From Gammaproteobacteria bacterium UBA6724 (GTDB taxonomy: Bacteria > Pseudomonadota > Gammaproteobacteria > Pseudomonadales > Azotimanducaceae), in the NCBI GenBank assembly GCA_002454165.1, contig DKIG01000040.1, positions 5,289 to 69,288 on the forward strand: 64,000 nucleotides of DNA, read 5' to 3'. A program made the translations under genes and the position numbers. Positions 51,158 through 59,527 of the stretch are shown piece by piece (position 1 is the stretch's first letter; every line of letters begins with the position of its first letter). The notes below the pieces were generated by a model. The model searched no databases. It was not told where the DNA came from and saw only the letters and a program-made list of their open reading frames with translations.

Positions 51158-51838
51158 GTGAGCCAGGCAATGCGTACCAAACGACAATATCTTGATGCCA
51201 TGGGGATTGATATATGGACCCTGAGATGCCATGCGTCGAGTGAGCAACAGACTGATGTATTGCTTGAGGCGGCTACGCCAAACTCAAAGGTGCCAGAAGC
51301 GTCAGAGGTAGAAGCTGCGCCACAAGTCACAGCAACGAAAAAATCAGCCGCTACGACAGAAACTGGTGCGAAGAAAAACTCCCCCGAACAAGAAGAGCCC
51401 AGATTCACTCTGGCGTTTCTCCAGTATGACCAGCTCGGTCTGTGTCTCTCCCTGCCAAGCGACCAAACGAAAATACCCAAGCACTTTTGTGATGACCTTG
51501 CCCGCTCCCTTGGCAAGAACCCGGATACTGGCAGTTCCCAACTACTTGAGTGGCCCCTGCTGAACTCGTCAAGCATTGATCAATCACTGGCTGCCGCCAA
51601 AGAAGTCGTGATGCATAAATTCAACCTTCTACCCGCTACTGTTCTAGTGTTTGGAGAAGCGGTTAAGCAATACCATCCCGACCTTGAGGCACTGGTATCA
51701 GCGAGCCCGACCCAAGAAACAGGAAGACAGACTGTCTATCTTTTTGATGAGGTCACTAGTGTCATGCAATCAGCAGACGCCAAGCGAGCACTGTGGCAAA
51801 CCCTGCAACAGACACTGATACACTCAAAGGCAGAGTGA
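51158..51838 (+). CDS. Putative DNA polymerase III psi-like protein (HolD-like)
   Basis: A 226-aa protein. Its start RTKRQYLDAMGIDIWTLRCH resembles the N-terminus of E. coli HolD (pattern RRxxLxxLGIxxWxLR), the part that binds the chi subunit. The end ADAKRALWQTLQQT resembles the C-terminal helix of HolD (ARAALWQQI). Between them is a low-complexity Ala/Thr/Glu linker (residues 40-78) not found in E. coli psi. Its TGA overlaps the rimI ATG (TGATG), and holD-rimI is the E. coli order. This supports a clamp-loader psi subunit with an inserted linker. Starts at GTG 51158 or ATG 51170. Confidence 0.6.
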   Translation: MSQAMRTKRQYLDAMGIDIWTLRCHASSEQQTDVLLEAATPNSKVPEASEVEAAPQVTATKKSAATTETGAKKNSPEQEEPRFTLAFLQYDQLGLCLSLPSDQTKIPKHFCDDLARSLGKNPDTGSSQLLEWPLLNSSSIDQSLAAAKEVVMHKFNLLPATVLVFGEAVKQYHPDLEALVSASPTQETGRQTVYLFDEVTSVMQSADAKRALWQTLQQTLIHSKAE

Positions 51839-52311
51839 TGACGCATCTGATCCGACCGATGCAACGGGAAGACCTGCCTGATGTGCTACGTAACGAGAGA
51901 AGCAGTTATGTTTACCCCTGGAGCGAAGGCATTTTTGAAGAGTGTCTGACCCTTGGGCATGAGTGCTGGTTATCTGTTTTCGGGAACGATAGTTCTGACA
52001 AAACGACTATCACAGCAGGTCACGGCGTCCTGTCCGTGGCGGCGGGAGAGTCGCACCTGCTGAATGTCTGCGTTCACCCGGACTGGCGAGGTAATGGCAT
52101 GGGGCGGGTCATGGTGGAACACCTGCTGAAAAGAGCGCAAACATTGCGAGCATCGGTCATCTTCCTAGAAGTACGCCCCTCAAATCTGATGGCATGCAAA
52201 CTCTACGAGACGCTTGGTTTCAACGAGGTCGACATCAGGCACGACTACTACCCGACCATCACCGGCAGAGAAGACGCCATCGTCCTGGCGAAAGAGCTGC
52301 TGGATGATTGA
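51838..52311 (+). CDS. rimI: Ribosomal protein S18 N-acetyltransferase
   Basis: A 157-aa GNAT-fold enzyme that acetylates the N-terminus of ribosomal protein S18. It begins LIRPMQREDLPDVLRNERSS, has YPWSEGIFEECLTLGHECW, and carries the acetyl-CoA loop VHPDWRGNGMGRVMVEHLL and the C-terminal ARxLYExLGF-like CKLYETLGFNEVDIRHDYYP. The ATG at 51838 overlaps the upstream stop, and its last eight bases overlap prfC. Confidence 0.92.
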   Translation: MTHLIRPMQREDLPDVLRNERSSYVYPWSEGIFEECLTLGHECWLSVFGNDSSDKTTITAGHGVLSVAAGESHLLNVCVHPDWRGNGMGRVMVEHLLKRAQTLRASVIFLEVRPSNLMACKLYETLGFNEVDIRHDYYPTITGREDAIVLAKELLDD

Positions 52312-53881
52312 TCAAGAAATTGACATCCGACGTACCTTCGCCATCATCTCCCACCCAGATGCTGGCAAGACCACGATTACAGAAAAGTTGCTACTGCTGG
52401 GTAATGCCATTCAGCTTGCTGGCACCATCAAATCAAAAAAGTCAGCCAGATACGCCACCTCGGACTGGATGGAGATGGAGAAGCAACGAGGCATCAGCGT
52501 GACCACTTCGGTCATGCAGTTCCCCTATCAAGGTCGCATAGTGAACCTGCTGGACACCCCCGGGCACGAAGATTTTTCAGAAGACACCTATAGAACCCTG
52601 ACTGCGGTGGATTCAGTATTGATGGTGCTGGACGGTGCCAGGGGTGTGGAAGCCCGAACCATTAAACTAATGGAAGTCTGCCGTTTCCGGGATACGCCCA
52701 TCCTAACCTTTGTCAACAAACTGGACCGGGAGAGCCGTCACCCAATAGAAGTCATGGACGAGGTGGAAGACATTTTGAAAATAAAATGTGCACCTATCAC
52801 CTGGCCCATCGGCATGGGGTCTCGCTTCAAGGGGATTTACCTTCTGCATCAGGACGAGATTCGCCTTTATAAACCCGGCGACACCAAGGACCCATGCAAG
52901 CACCGGATCACAGGTATTGACTCAACGGAAGCCCGGGAATTGCTGGGCGATGAACTACACAGCGAACTACAAGAAGACATTGAACTCGTCAAGGGTGCTA
53001 GCCACAAGTTCAACCAGGAGGAGTATCGTAGCGGGAAGTTGACGCCCGTCTATTTTGGCACCGCCCTCAAGGATTTCGGCGTGCTGGAAATGCTGAACGG
53101 GTTTGTTGAATATGCGCCGCCACCCCTGCCGAGGAAAACCCGCACTCGTGTCGTTGATCCCAGAAGTGAAGATTTCACCGGCTTCATATTTAAGATTCAG
53201 GCAAACATGGATCCTAGACACCGAGACCGCATAGCCTTTATGCGCGTCTGTTCAGGGCAATACCGCCAGGGGATGAAGATGTACCAGGTCCGCACCGGCA
53301 AGGACATCAAGGTCAATGATGCGGTGACTTTTCTGGCGGGCGAGAGATCCCGGGCGGACCTTGCCTACCCCGGCGACATTATCGGCTTGCACAATCACGG
53401 TAGGATTCAAATAGGGGATACATTCACCAGTGGTAGCGACCTGAAGTTTATCGGGGTGCCGCATTTTGCGCCAGAACTCTTTCGTCGGGTACGGCTGAAG
53501 GACCCGCTCAAGAGCAAGCAACTACGACAGGGGCTAACCCAACTTTCCGAAGAGGGTGCGACCCAGGTATTCATGCCACTTGCAAATAATGACCTGCTCG
53601 TCGGCGCGGTAGGTGTGTTGCAGTTTGATGTGGTGGCATTTCGTCTGAAGGACGAATACAAGGTGGATTGCATCTATGAACCCGTAGCTATCAATACCGC
53701 CCGATGGGTAGAGTGTGAGGATCCAAAACTGCTCCAGGAATTCAAACGCAAAGCAGAGGCGAATCTTGCGTTGGACGGCGGCGGCCATCTCACCTATCTC
53801 CCGCCCACCGCGGTGAATATGTCCCTGACGGAAGAACGGTGGGCGGCTATCAACTTCAAGGCAACGCGGGAAATTGACTAG
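52304..53881 (+). CDS. prfC: Peptide chain release factor 3
   Basis: GTPase that recycles RF1/RF2 after termination. The 525-aa protein begins MIDQEIDIRRTFAIISHPDA, with the P-loop HPDAGKTTITEKLLL, switch region KQRGISVTTSVMQFPY, DTPGHEDFSEDTYR and NKLDRE. Domains II and III follow to the end. ATG 52304 lies within the end of rimI (overlap of eight bases). The long in-frame extension upstream is a shadow of rimI. Length matches E. coli PrfC (529). Confidence 0.96.
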   Translation: MIDQEIDIRRTFAIISHPDAGKTTITEKLLLLGNAIQLAGTIKSKKSARYATSDWMEMEKQRGISVTTSVMQFPYQGRIVNLLDTPGHEDFSEDTYRTLTAVDSVLMVLDGARGVEARTIKLMEVCRFRDTPILTFVNKLDRESRHPIEVMDEVEDILKIKCAPITWPIGMGSRFKGIYLLHQDEIRLYKPGDTKDPCKHRITGIDSTEARELLGDELHSELQEDIELVKGASHKFNQEEYRSGKLTPVYFGTALKDFGVLEMLNGFVEYAPPPLPRKTRTRVVDPRSEDFTGFIFKIQANMDPRHRDRIAFMRVCSGQYRQGMKMYQVRTGKDIKVNDAVTFLAGERSRADLAYPGDIIGLHNHGRIQIGDTFTSGSDLKFIGVPHFAPELFRRVRLKDPLKSKQLRQGLTQLSEEGATQVFMPLANNDLLVGAVGVLQFDVVAFRLKDEYKVDCIYEPVAINTARWVECEDPKLLQEFKRKAEANLALDGGGHLTYLPPTAVNMSLTEERWAAINFKATREID

Positions 53882-53905
53882 GGGCTCAAAGCGTCTATCA
53901 GTTTC

Positions 53906-55768
53906 CTAGTCAGTCATGTCCTCGTATGGATTGTCCGGGGTCAGACTGATGTTAATTTTCTGTCCGGGTATGGAAATCTGCTCAGCAGTAATGCCGAGTG
54001 CTTCCCCTTCAATCACTCCGACACCGAAGTTATAAATGACGGAGTTTTCCCCCGCTAGCATCGCATCGTCATAAGCCGCAATCTTTTCCCGGACTGTCTC
54101 GTTCTTCCGCCGGTGCTGCTTCAATTTGTTACGCCCGTGTTTTTTGGTCAGCATCCGGTTGACCACATGGGGTGCGAGTATGGCGGCAGTGGCGTTGTTA
54201 CCACCGAAACCTTTGGAGTTGATGAACACAGAATCCATCGCCTCGGCATCAATTTCCCGGTGCTGCAATATAAAATCCAGATGACTTTGATGTACATCAT
54301 CGGCGACCGCCGTTGAAGTCAGGATGCCGGGGATAATGCTCTGATGCCAGACTCCGATGGATGCAATCAACTGGTCTGCCGATGCACAGGCCAGGGAATG
54401 TCCGACATAAGCCTTGATAGCAGCGACCGGCCATTGAGTCAGTCCAAATGACTTCGCCAGTTCGTTAAAGATACGAGATTCTGTGATCCTGTTCTGAGGC
54501 GTACTCGTGCCGTGCGCCTGCACATAGGAACGATGTTTGAGGGATTCCTCCCCCAGAATGGCACGGACAACCCCCATACTTTTGCCCACAGCGATATAGT
54601 TCCCTATGCCGGGTCCGGGGATTGATTTCTTGAAGCCGTCGGCGTTGATGAGTACATCAGCAACTGCGCCGTAGATATTTGCTCCCAATTCCAGTGCCAG
54701 TTCATCATCAAACAGCACAATAAATTGCGACGCTTCGGACAATGTAAAGCCACAGTTTTCCGCAAAGGGTCGGCAGGCACGCCTGTGGTCAGACTCACCC
54801 TGGGTCACGCCGTCAATTTTTTTCAAGGCTTCATCTTCCGCCAATGCTCCCATGGTGCGATAACCCTCAATAACATCCGGGGTCAAGGGCGCCTCACTCG
54901 CACCCACCAGCACGGCACGGAACTTGCCAGAACGTATGTCCTGTATGCCTTGCCGAAGGTTGTAAAGGAAGGTGGCGCAGGCGCCGATGTTGGCACCGGT
55001 GGTACCCACATTACCCAGGATATAAGCGTTGACAAAATCGGCAGTCATTTCCGCCAATCCCAGCGGCAGATTTTTTGAACTGACCCGTTTGCCTATCAAT
55101 CCGGCTTGCAACAAACCACCTGAGCCATTGGCATCAAGTTGCCCCATAGCACTGCTGGCGTAAACGGAAATTTGATCAGCCGGCACCCGTTTTTTGACCT
55201 CATCCCAGGAAATGCCCAGAGAGTTCAGCATGTCCGATGCAGCATATACAGTAAGTTGTAATCCCCTGGGATGGTTTCTGGATTGGTAGAGTTTTTCCGG
55301 TTCAAAGTTAGTCGGCAACTGCCCCGCCGCCAGGACGCGAGAGCAACGGGTATCATTGAACAGCACATCAAGGTCGCCCGGTATGGTCACCTCAACACTG
55401 GCGTCGTCGTTGGTCTTAATCTGCCATGATGCTGGGATATTGTCTGGCAAGTCATATCTGCGGGTAGTAAATCTGACCGGGCGGGACGATGTACCTTTTA
55501 GTGCAGCCCTCTTGTGCAAATGAATGGCGTCGGCATCAAAGAGATTGGTTTCCAGCCGCCTGATAAGCGTGTGCTCCAGCATGAATTGCCGCGCCTCGTC
55601 CGTGCAGGAGTCCAACTGCTGCATCAAGGCAGCGAGTGAAGCGAAGGTCCTGTCGCGGGTTGGCGCATCCAAACTGTCAATCACCATGCGGTGATAGGCG
55701 TGATGCACCGAGCTGCGTCCAGCGGGATTTATCCCGCCAAAACCTACTATGACTGGCAGATTTGACAA
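53906..55768 (-). CDS. fabY: Beta-ketoacyl-ACP synthase, FabY-like
   Basis: A 620-aa condensing enzyme resembling Pseudomonas FabY, which starts fatty acid synthesis by joining acetyl-CoA and malonyl-ACP in place of FabH. Markers are the start LPVIVGFGGINPAGRSSVHH, active-site Cys in NIGACATFLYNLRQG, the first His in VQAHGTSTPQNRITES and the second His with Lys in IKAYVGHSLACASADQ. The Cys-His-His set is complete. The start is TTG 55768, eight bases after CAGGA, with no in-frame ATG upstream. It converges with prfC and is alone in its unit. Confidence 0.88.
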   Translation of the reverse strand: MSNLPVIVGFGGINPAGRSSVHHAYHRMVIDSLDAPTRDRTFASLAALMQQLDSCTDEARQFMLEHTLIRRLETNLFDADAIHLHKRAALKGTSSRPVRFTTRRYDLPDNIPASWQIKTNDDASVEVTIPGDLDVLFNDTRCSRVLAAGQLPTNFEPEKLYQSRNHPRGLQLTVYAASDMLNSLGISWDEVKKRVPADQISVYASSAMGQLDANGSGGLLQAGLIGKRVSSKNLPLGLAEMTADFVNAYILGNVGTTGANIGACATFLYNLRQGIQDIRSGKFRAVLVGASEAPLTPDVIEGYRTMGALAEDEALKKIDGVTQGESDHRRACRPFAENCGFTLSEASQFIVLFDDELALELGANIYGAVADVLINADGFKKSIPGPGIGNYIAVGKSMGVVRAILGEESLKHRSYVQAHGTSTPQNRITESRIFNELAKSFGLTQWPVAAIKAYVGHSLACASADQLIASIGVWHQSIIPGILTSTAVADDVHQSHLDFILQHREIDAEAMDSVFINSKGFGGNNATAAILAPHVVNRMLTKKHGRNKLKQHRRKNETVREKIAAYDDAMLAGENSVIYNFGVGVIEGEALGITAEQISIPGQKINISLTPDNPYEDMTD

Positions 55769-55986
55769 GTGCGAGTCCTGAAAGTGAAGAGGAGCCTGCC
55801 GCTATTTTATGTTTATATGCTGAATAAATACTACCCTAAGCTGTTTGCTCCCGCCATTTCTGCCTTATCCCTTGCCTGCCGTCCCCGTCCTGCACCCATT
55901 AGCCCTATAGAAAAATGCGCGGGAAGGGAATTTTCCAGTAATTTTCATCACGAGCGATTAGCTTGTTGATATTCTTTGTGCGCGGT

Positions 55987-56946
55987 TTATTCAACCGTTT
56001 TCACTTTGAGTTTTTCCCGAATATGTTTAGTCGGGTCTTCGATAATTTTGTCATATTCAGATTTATGCACTTGACCAGCATTAATATCAGTATTCAGTCG
56101 CTTGATAAATGACGCAAAATCTTTATTGGCCCTGCACAGTTTATCCATCGTGTCCCAATCCATTTTTCCGCGGTTTGTGGCATCAAACATCACGCGAGAA
56201 GAATGAATGTCTGCGATATTCAAATGAATGATGCCGATGCCAAATGCGTTGGTCAGTCGCGCCAACTCCCGATGGAGCTCGTCGTCCTCGGATATTTCCG
56301 CCGCAACGAGATAACCCTCGTGCGCCCAGGATGAATTGGACACTGCTTGGAAAAAATACTCCCTGTAGTTTCCCTTGCTTATTGATTTTTTCAATTCAAA
56401 TGAAAATGTTTGGACAGAGTCCGAGTTCAGCGATTTCCCCAACTCTATGACGCTCTTGTCAAAATCCTCAAAAGGAAAATACACGCCGACCATATCCGGG
56501 TGCAACCATTCCTTGAGAGATTTTCCTCGTGATATATGATGCACTATGGTTTTGGTGTAAATCTCTTTCTCACCGAAAAACTCAGAGTTGGTGGCAACAA
56601 AATAAGCGAGCAATGGATGCAGGTCTTTCTCCAAATAGCTTTTTTCTACGGCAGGCTTGTCATTCAATTCATCTACTTCGCTTACTTCTTCAATCTCGTG
56701 CTTACGACTTTTCAAGAAGTAGCGATATGGGCGCGTGCCCACTCTAACAAATCTGGGTTTATCGGAATTATGGAGAATTTCTATAGAGAGTGATGCACTC
56801 AGCGTAGCCCATGGCGTTGCGCCTTCTGAGCCCACTTTCACATCCAATCCGCGCTCTTTTGCTCGCGTCCAGATTTCTTTGTAGGTGAGCGGGCGAGATG
56901 TCTCTTTCAGCACCTCCTCCGCTAAGTCTAAAAATGAATAGGACAT
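55987..56946 (-). CDS. HrgA-like protein (HARE-HTH plus restriction-associated domain)
   Basis: A 319-aa protein. The N-terminal 75 residues form a HARE-HTH winged helix (SFLDLAEEVLKETSRPLTYK, then GATPWATLSASLSIEI). The C-terminal part (HEGYLVAAEISEDDELHREL, AFGIGIIHLN, KMDWDTMDKLCRANKDFASF) resembles the domain of HrgA, a Helicobacter protein found with type II restriction-modification genes. No methyltransferase or nuclease is adjacent. The nearest methyltransferase is at 14.2 kb. The DNA is visibly AT-rich and the codon use differs from neighbours, suggesting transfer. ATG 56946 follows GAGGAG. Exact role unknown. Confidence 0.68.
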   Translation of the reverse strand: MSYSFLDLAEEVLKETSRPLTYKEIWTRAKERGLDVKVGSEGATPWATLSASLSIEILHNSDKPRFVRVGTRPYRYFLKSRKHEIEEVSEVDELNDKPAVEKSYLEKDLHPLLAYFVATNSEFFGEKEIYTKTIVHHISRGKSLKEWLHPDMVGVYFPFEDFDKSVIELGKSLNSDSVQTFSFELKKSISKGNYREYFFQAVSNSSWAHEGYLVAAEISEDDELHRELARLTNAFGIGIIHLNIADIHSSRVMFDATNRGKMDWDTMDKLCRANKDFASFIKRLNTDINAGQVHKSEYDKIIEDPTKHIREKLKVKTVE

Positions 56947-57080
56947 AATTTTGTCTCCTCGCTTCAATGTTTATACGAACAAATAATACTTAACAACCAC
57001 ACGGGAACCGATTTATCCACCAAAGCATTTTACGATGCTTTTTAATAAAATTATCTGCACAATTTTCCATGATATTTTCT

Positions 57081-57110
57081 TTGTCAAAATTCAATGCGCA
57101 AGTGTAACAT
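57081..57110 (+). promoter_or_regulatory. Candidate promoter of the PrnB-like gene
   Basis: TTGTCA (57081-57086) and TAACAT (57105-57110) are spaced 18 bases, about 33 bases before the start at 57144. The divergent HrgA-like gene starts 176 bases away. Sequence support is moderate. Confidence 0.35.
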
Positions 57111-57143
57111 TCCAAGTATTAGGAAAACCCAGAGAACAGCGCC

Positions 57144-58313
57144 ATGAATAATGTGGAAGCATTTGACCAGTGGATTCGCAACAATTTTGTGCAGATGAAC
57201 ACTGAATTGGAGACATTGTATTTCTCGCAAGCCGATCCTTCTGCGGTGGATGAAGTAGATTCACCAATCAAGTCACAACTGGTAGCGGATGGGCTCATTC
57301 ACATCAAGGTGCTGTTAAAGGAGGGCAATACAGACGAGGGTACTGATGCCAATTTTGACCTGCTCGGTAATGTTGGTCTCTATATGGCAGCCTGTCGGCG
57401 CCACGAAATTACCGAACCTTCCCGGGAAACCACTTCACCACTGGTGGAAGCCTCCACCCTGGCACTGCATCTGGGCTCATGTCTGGGAGTGACGCCACGT
57501 TTTGCCACCAGTCACCTGGCAACCCACAACCGTGCCATCCGTAGTCGTTTTAAAAGTTTCACCTCTCTGGATGCAGAGATCCTGTTCCTCAACTACAACA
57601 CCCGTGGTGTCTTCGCCTATAAACGCGCGGCAGACGCTCTGGTTCGTATTCTTCCGTTGGGAATCTCCCATCCGGTAGCCTACGATTTATTAAATGATGC
57701 AAAAAATGCTCTGCAGGATGTGATCAAGTGGAATGATATTCTGTACGCCCAGCTGGATATAGATCGATTCTTTTACTGCGTGCGCCCTTATTACAAGCCC
57801 TACCGTGTGGGTCAGAACGAATATCGCGGCGCCAATGCCGGTGATTTTTCCGGTATCAATGAAATCGACTTACTGCTGGGTCTGTGCAATGCCAACAATA
57901 TTTCCTACGGGCAACTGCTGGTGGATAAATTCCTCTACATGATGCCCGAGGACCAACGCCGACTGCGCGATGTGATGCGTCGCCGTAGTCTGCTGGATTG
58001 TCTGCTTGATGAGATGGCAAGTTGCAAGAATGACACTTGGTTTCAGGAGAATGCCAAAGTCTTCCTTGAGGTATGCGAGGCACATGGTCAGACCGCGGCG
58101 CAACATCACAACCAGTTGGTCAGCAAATATATCAAGGGTCCGGCTGATAAACTGGGGCAGACGCAGTTGAAGAATATCACTGCCAGTGGACCTCCGCTGG
58201 ATGTCTTGTTGCGCTCTCTGGAAAAACTCCGTGACCTGCGCATGGCTACTGTACGGGACGATATTCCCAGCCGCTATCAAGATTTCCAAATGTTGCGGGA
58301 TTGCATTCGGTAG
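57144..58313 (+). CDS. PrnB-like haem protein (DUF1864 family)
   Basis: A 389-aa protein of the family that includes PrnB, the pyrrolnitrin enzyme that rearranges 7-chlorotryptophan and shares the indoleamine dioxygenase fold. Recognisable segments are VRPYYKPYRVGQNEYRGANA, DFSGINEIDLLLGLCNA and CEAHGQTAAQHHNQLVSKYI, whose histidines are candidates for the proximal haem ligand. No halogenase (PrnA/PrnC) or other pyrrolnitrin gene is nearby, so the substrate is unknown. Tryptophan-like indoles are a guess from the family. It ends 21 bases before the convergent outer-membrane protein gene. Confidence 0.72.
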   Translation: MNNVEAFDQWIRNNFVQMNTELETLYFSQADPSAVDEVDSPIKSQLVADGLIHIKVLLKEGNTDEGTDANFDLLGNVGLYMAACRRHEITEPSRETTSPLVEASTLALHLGSCLGVTPRFATSHLATHNRAIRSRFKSFTSLDAEILFLNYNTRGVFAYKRAADALVRILPLGISHPVAYDLLNDAKNALQDVIKWNDILYAQLDIDRFFYCVRPYYKPYRVGQNEYRGANAGDFSGINEIDLLLGLCNANNISYGQLLVDKFLYMMPEDQRRLRDVMRRRSLLDCLLDEMASCKNDTWFQENAKVFLEVCEAHGQTAAQHHNQLVSKYIKGPADKLGQTQLKNITASGPPLDVLLRSLEKLRDLRMATVRDDIPSRYQDFQMLRDCIR

Positions 58314-58334
58314 GTTGCCACCCAAACTCCAAGA

Positions 58335-59267
58335 TCAAAAGTAATACTTCAATCCGATGCTCAGTGCCCGGTAATCTATGTCGTCAAACTTTTGTTTGGT
58401 GGTAAACGGCGTCCCATCTGCTCGGACGGGGGCATGATCTCTGATAAGGTCCCACACATCTTCATCTTCAATATCCGAGAAACTGACCCAACGCCCCTGA
58501 ATCCCCACGGAGACCGTTTCCGTAAGAGCGTAATCCATGCCGCCAAGAATCTGGAAGCCGAAAGCCGTATCGGAAATATCGGTGTCAATACGACTGCTGG
58601 TGCCAGCGGCGGCTGGCGGTTTATCGGCGGGGTAGCCCTGGGCGATTGTTTTGCGCAAAAAGAGACTGTTATAACGCAGTTGAGTACGAGTCCAACCCGC
58701 GCCAGCGCCCACATAGGGCGTCCATCTGGAGTCGCTCACAAAATCGTAATAAACATTCACGAAAAACTGATGAGCGCGAAAATCTGATACCCTCTCCATT
58801 GGCGGATCAATCGTGCTCCACTCGGAGTTTTTGCTCTGCAACGCGGTGTTCCCACCCGGGGCGCCAAAGGGATTACCATCACCATCATGGGAGCGATGCA
58901 GGTACTCAAACTCAAAGCGAAACCTGTTCATTATATACCCTGCGCTGAACCCGCCCGTAAACCCTGTCCCCATATCAAAAGCATTTTGAAGCAGGGGACG
59001 CACGCCGCCAACCTGGCAGTCGTCGTGAGTTAGCGCCACCACATTTGTCTCATCCGTCTCTCTGAGCAACTGGTCGCATTGCGTCGGATGATTAATCCCT
59101 GAGATCATGGAATCCAATTCTTCGGGAAACGCAAATCCCACCTCAATACCAGCATAGTATCTCCCTCGGCTGGCATAGGCATGGACCACACACGTAGTTG
59201 CAAGCACACAGAAACCCAAGGTCATAGCGAGCAAGTTGCGAGGCGTTAAAAACATCGCATTTTTCAT
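58335..59267 (-). CDS. Outer-membrane beta-barrel (Msp4/OMP_b-brl-like) protein
   Basis: A 310-aa protein with a signal peptide (hydrophobic AMTLGFCVLATTCVVHAYA) and an eight-strand-type barrel. Strands include RYYAGIEVGFAFP, FTGGFSAGYIMNRFRFEFEY, HQFFVNVYYDFV, WTPYVGAGAGWT and the terminal SIGLKYYF ending in Phe. It resembles opacity/Msp4 surface proteins. A ~60-residue insert with two cysteines (CDQLL, DDCQVGG) precedes the third strand and may form a disulfide loop. ATG 59267 follows AAGGGG. Structural or adhesive roles are possible; nothing more specific can be read. Confidence 0.72.
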   Translation of the reverse strand: MKNAMFLTPRNLLAMTLGFCVLATTCVVHAYASRGRYYAGIEVGFAFPEELDSMISGINHPTQCDQLLRETDETNVVALTHDDCQVGGVRPLLQNAFDMGTGFTGGFSAGYIMNRFRFEFEYLHRSHDGDGNPFGAPGGNTALQSKNSEWSTIDPPMERVSDFRAHQFFVNVYYDFVSDSRWTPYVGAGAGWTRTQLRYNSLFLRKTIAQGYPADKPPAAAGTSSRIDTDISDTAFGFQILGGMDYALTETVSVGIQGRWVSFSDIEDEDVWDLIRDHAPVRADGTPFTTKQKFDDIDYRALSIGLKYYF

Positions 59268-59360
59268 CAGTCAGCCCCTTGTAGGTAGAGTTTAGGTCTT
59301 CTATGCCAACAAGCCTGTTAGAAACTATGTAAATGCCTGCGTCCTTGATTTTCTATGTTT

Positions 59361-59391
59361 GGATTCCTGTTACCCTCGGCATGACGGACGG
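59361..59391. repeat. Degenerate GGATTCC...GACGG repeat copy
   Basis: GGATTCCTGTTACCCTCGGC followed by ATGACGG resembles one half of the GGATTCC/GTCATTCC palindromic family at 1-175, in decayed form. The 260-base gap between the barrel protein and the phosphatase gene holds nothing else recognisable except a CACC...GGTG imperfect dyad near 59420-59455. Confidence 0.4.
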
Positions 59392-59527
59392 GACAACCGC
59401 CTGGCGACACAACACCACCAAACCATCATCATCGTCATCACCAGGGTGGTGCCTGCTAGACTTGGTATGAAGATTTGGTTTAGTGTATCGGGACTGCCTG
59501 TGCATCGGCTGTCATGTGGAGCCAATT

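Noticed and set aside
55769..55969. Plus-strand 66-codon frame between fabY and the HrgA-like gene
   Set aside because: It lies in the fabY upstream region, has no ribosome site and no recognisable family.
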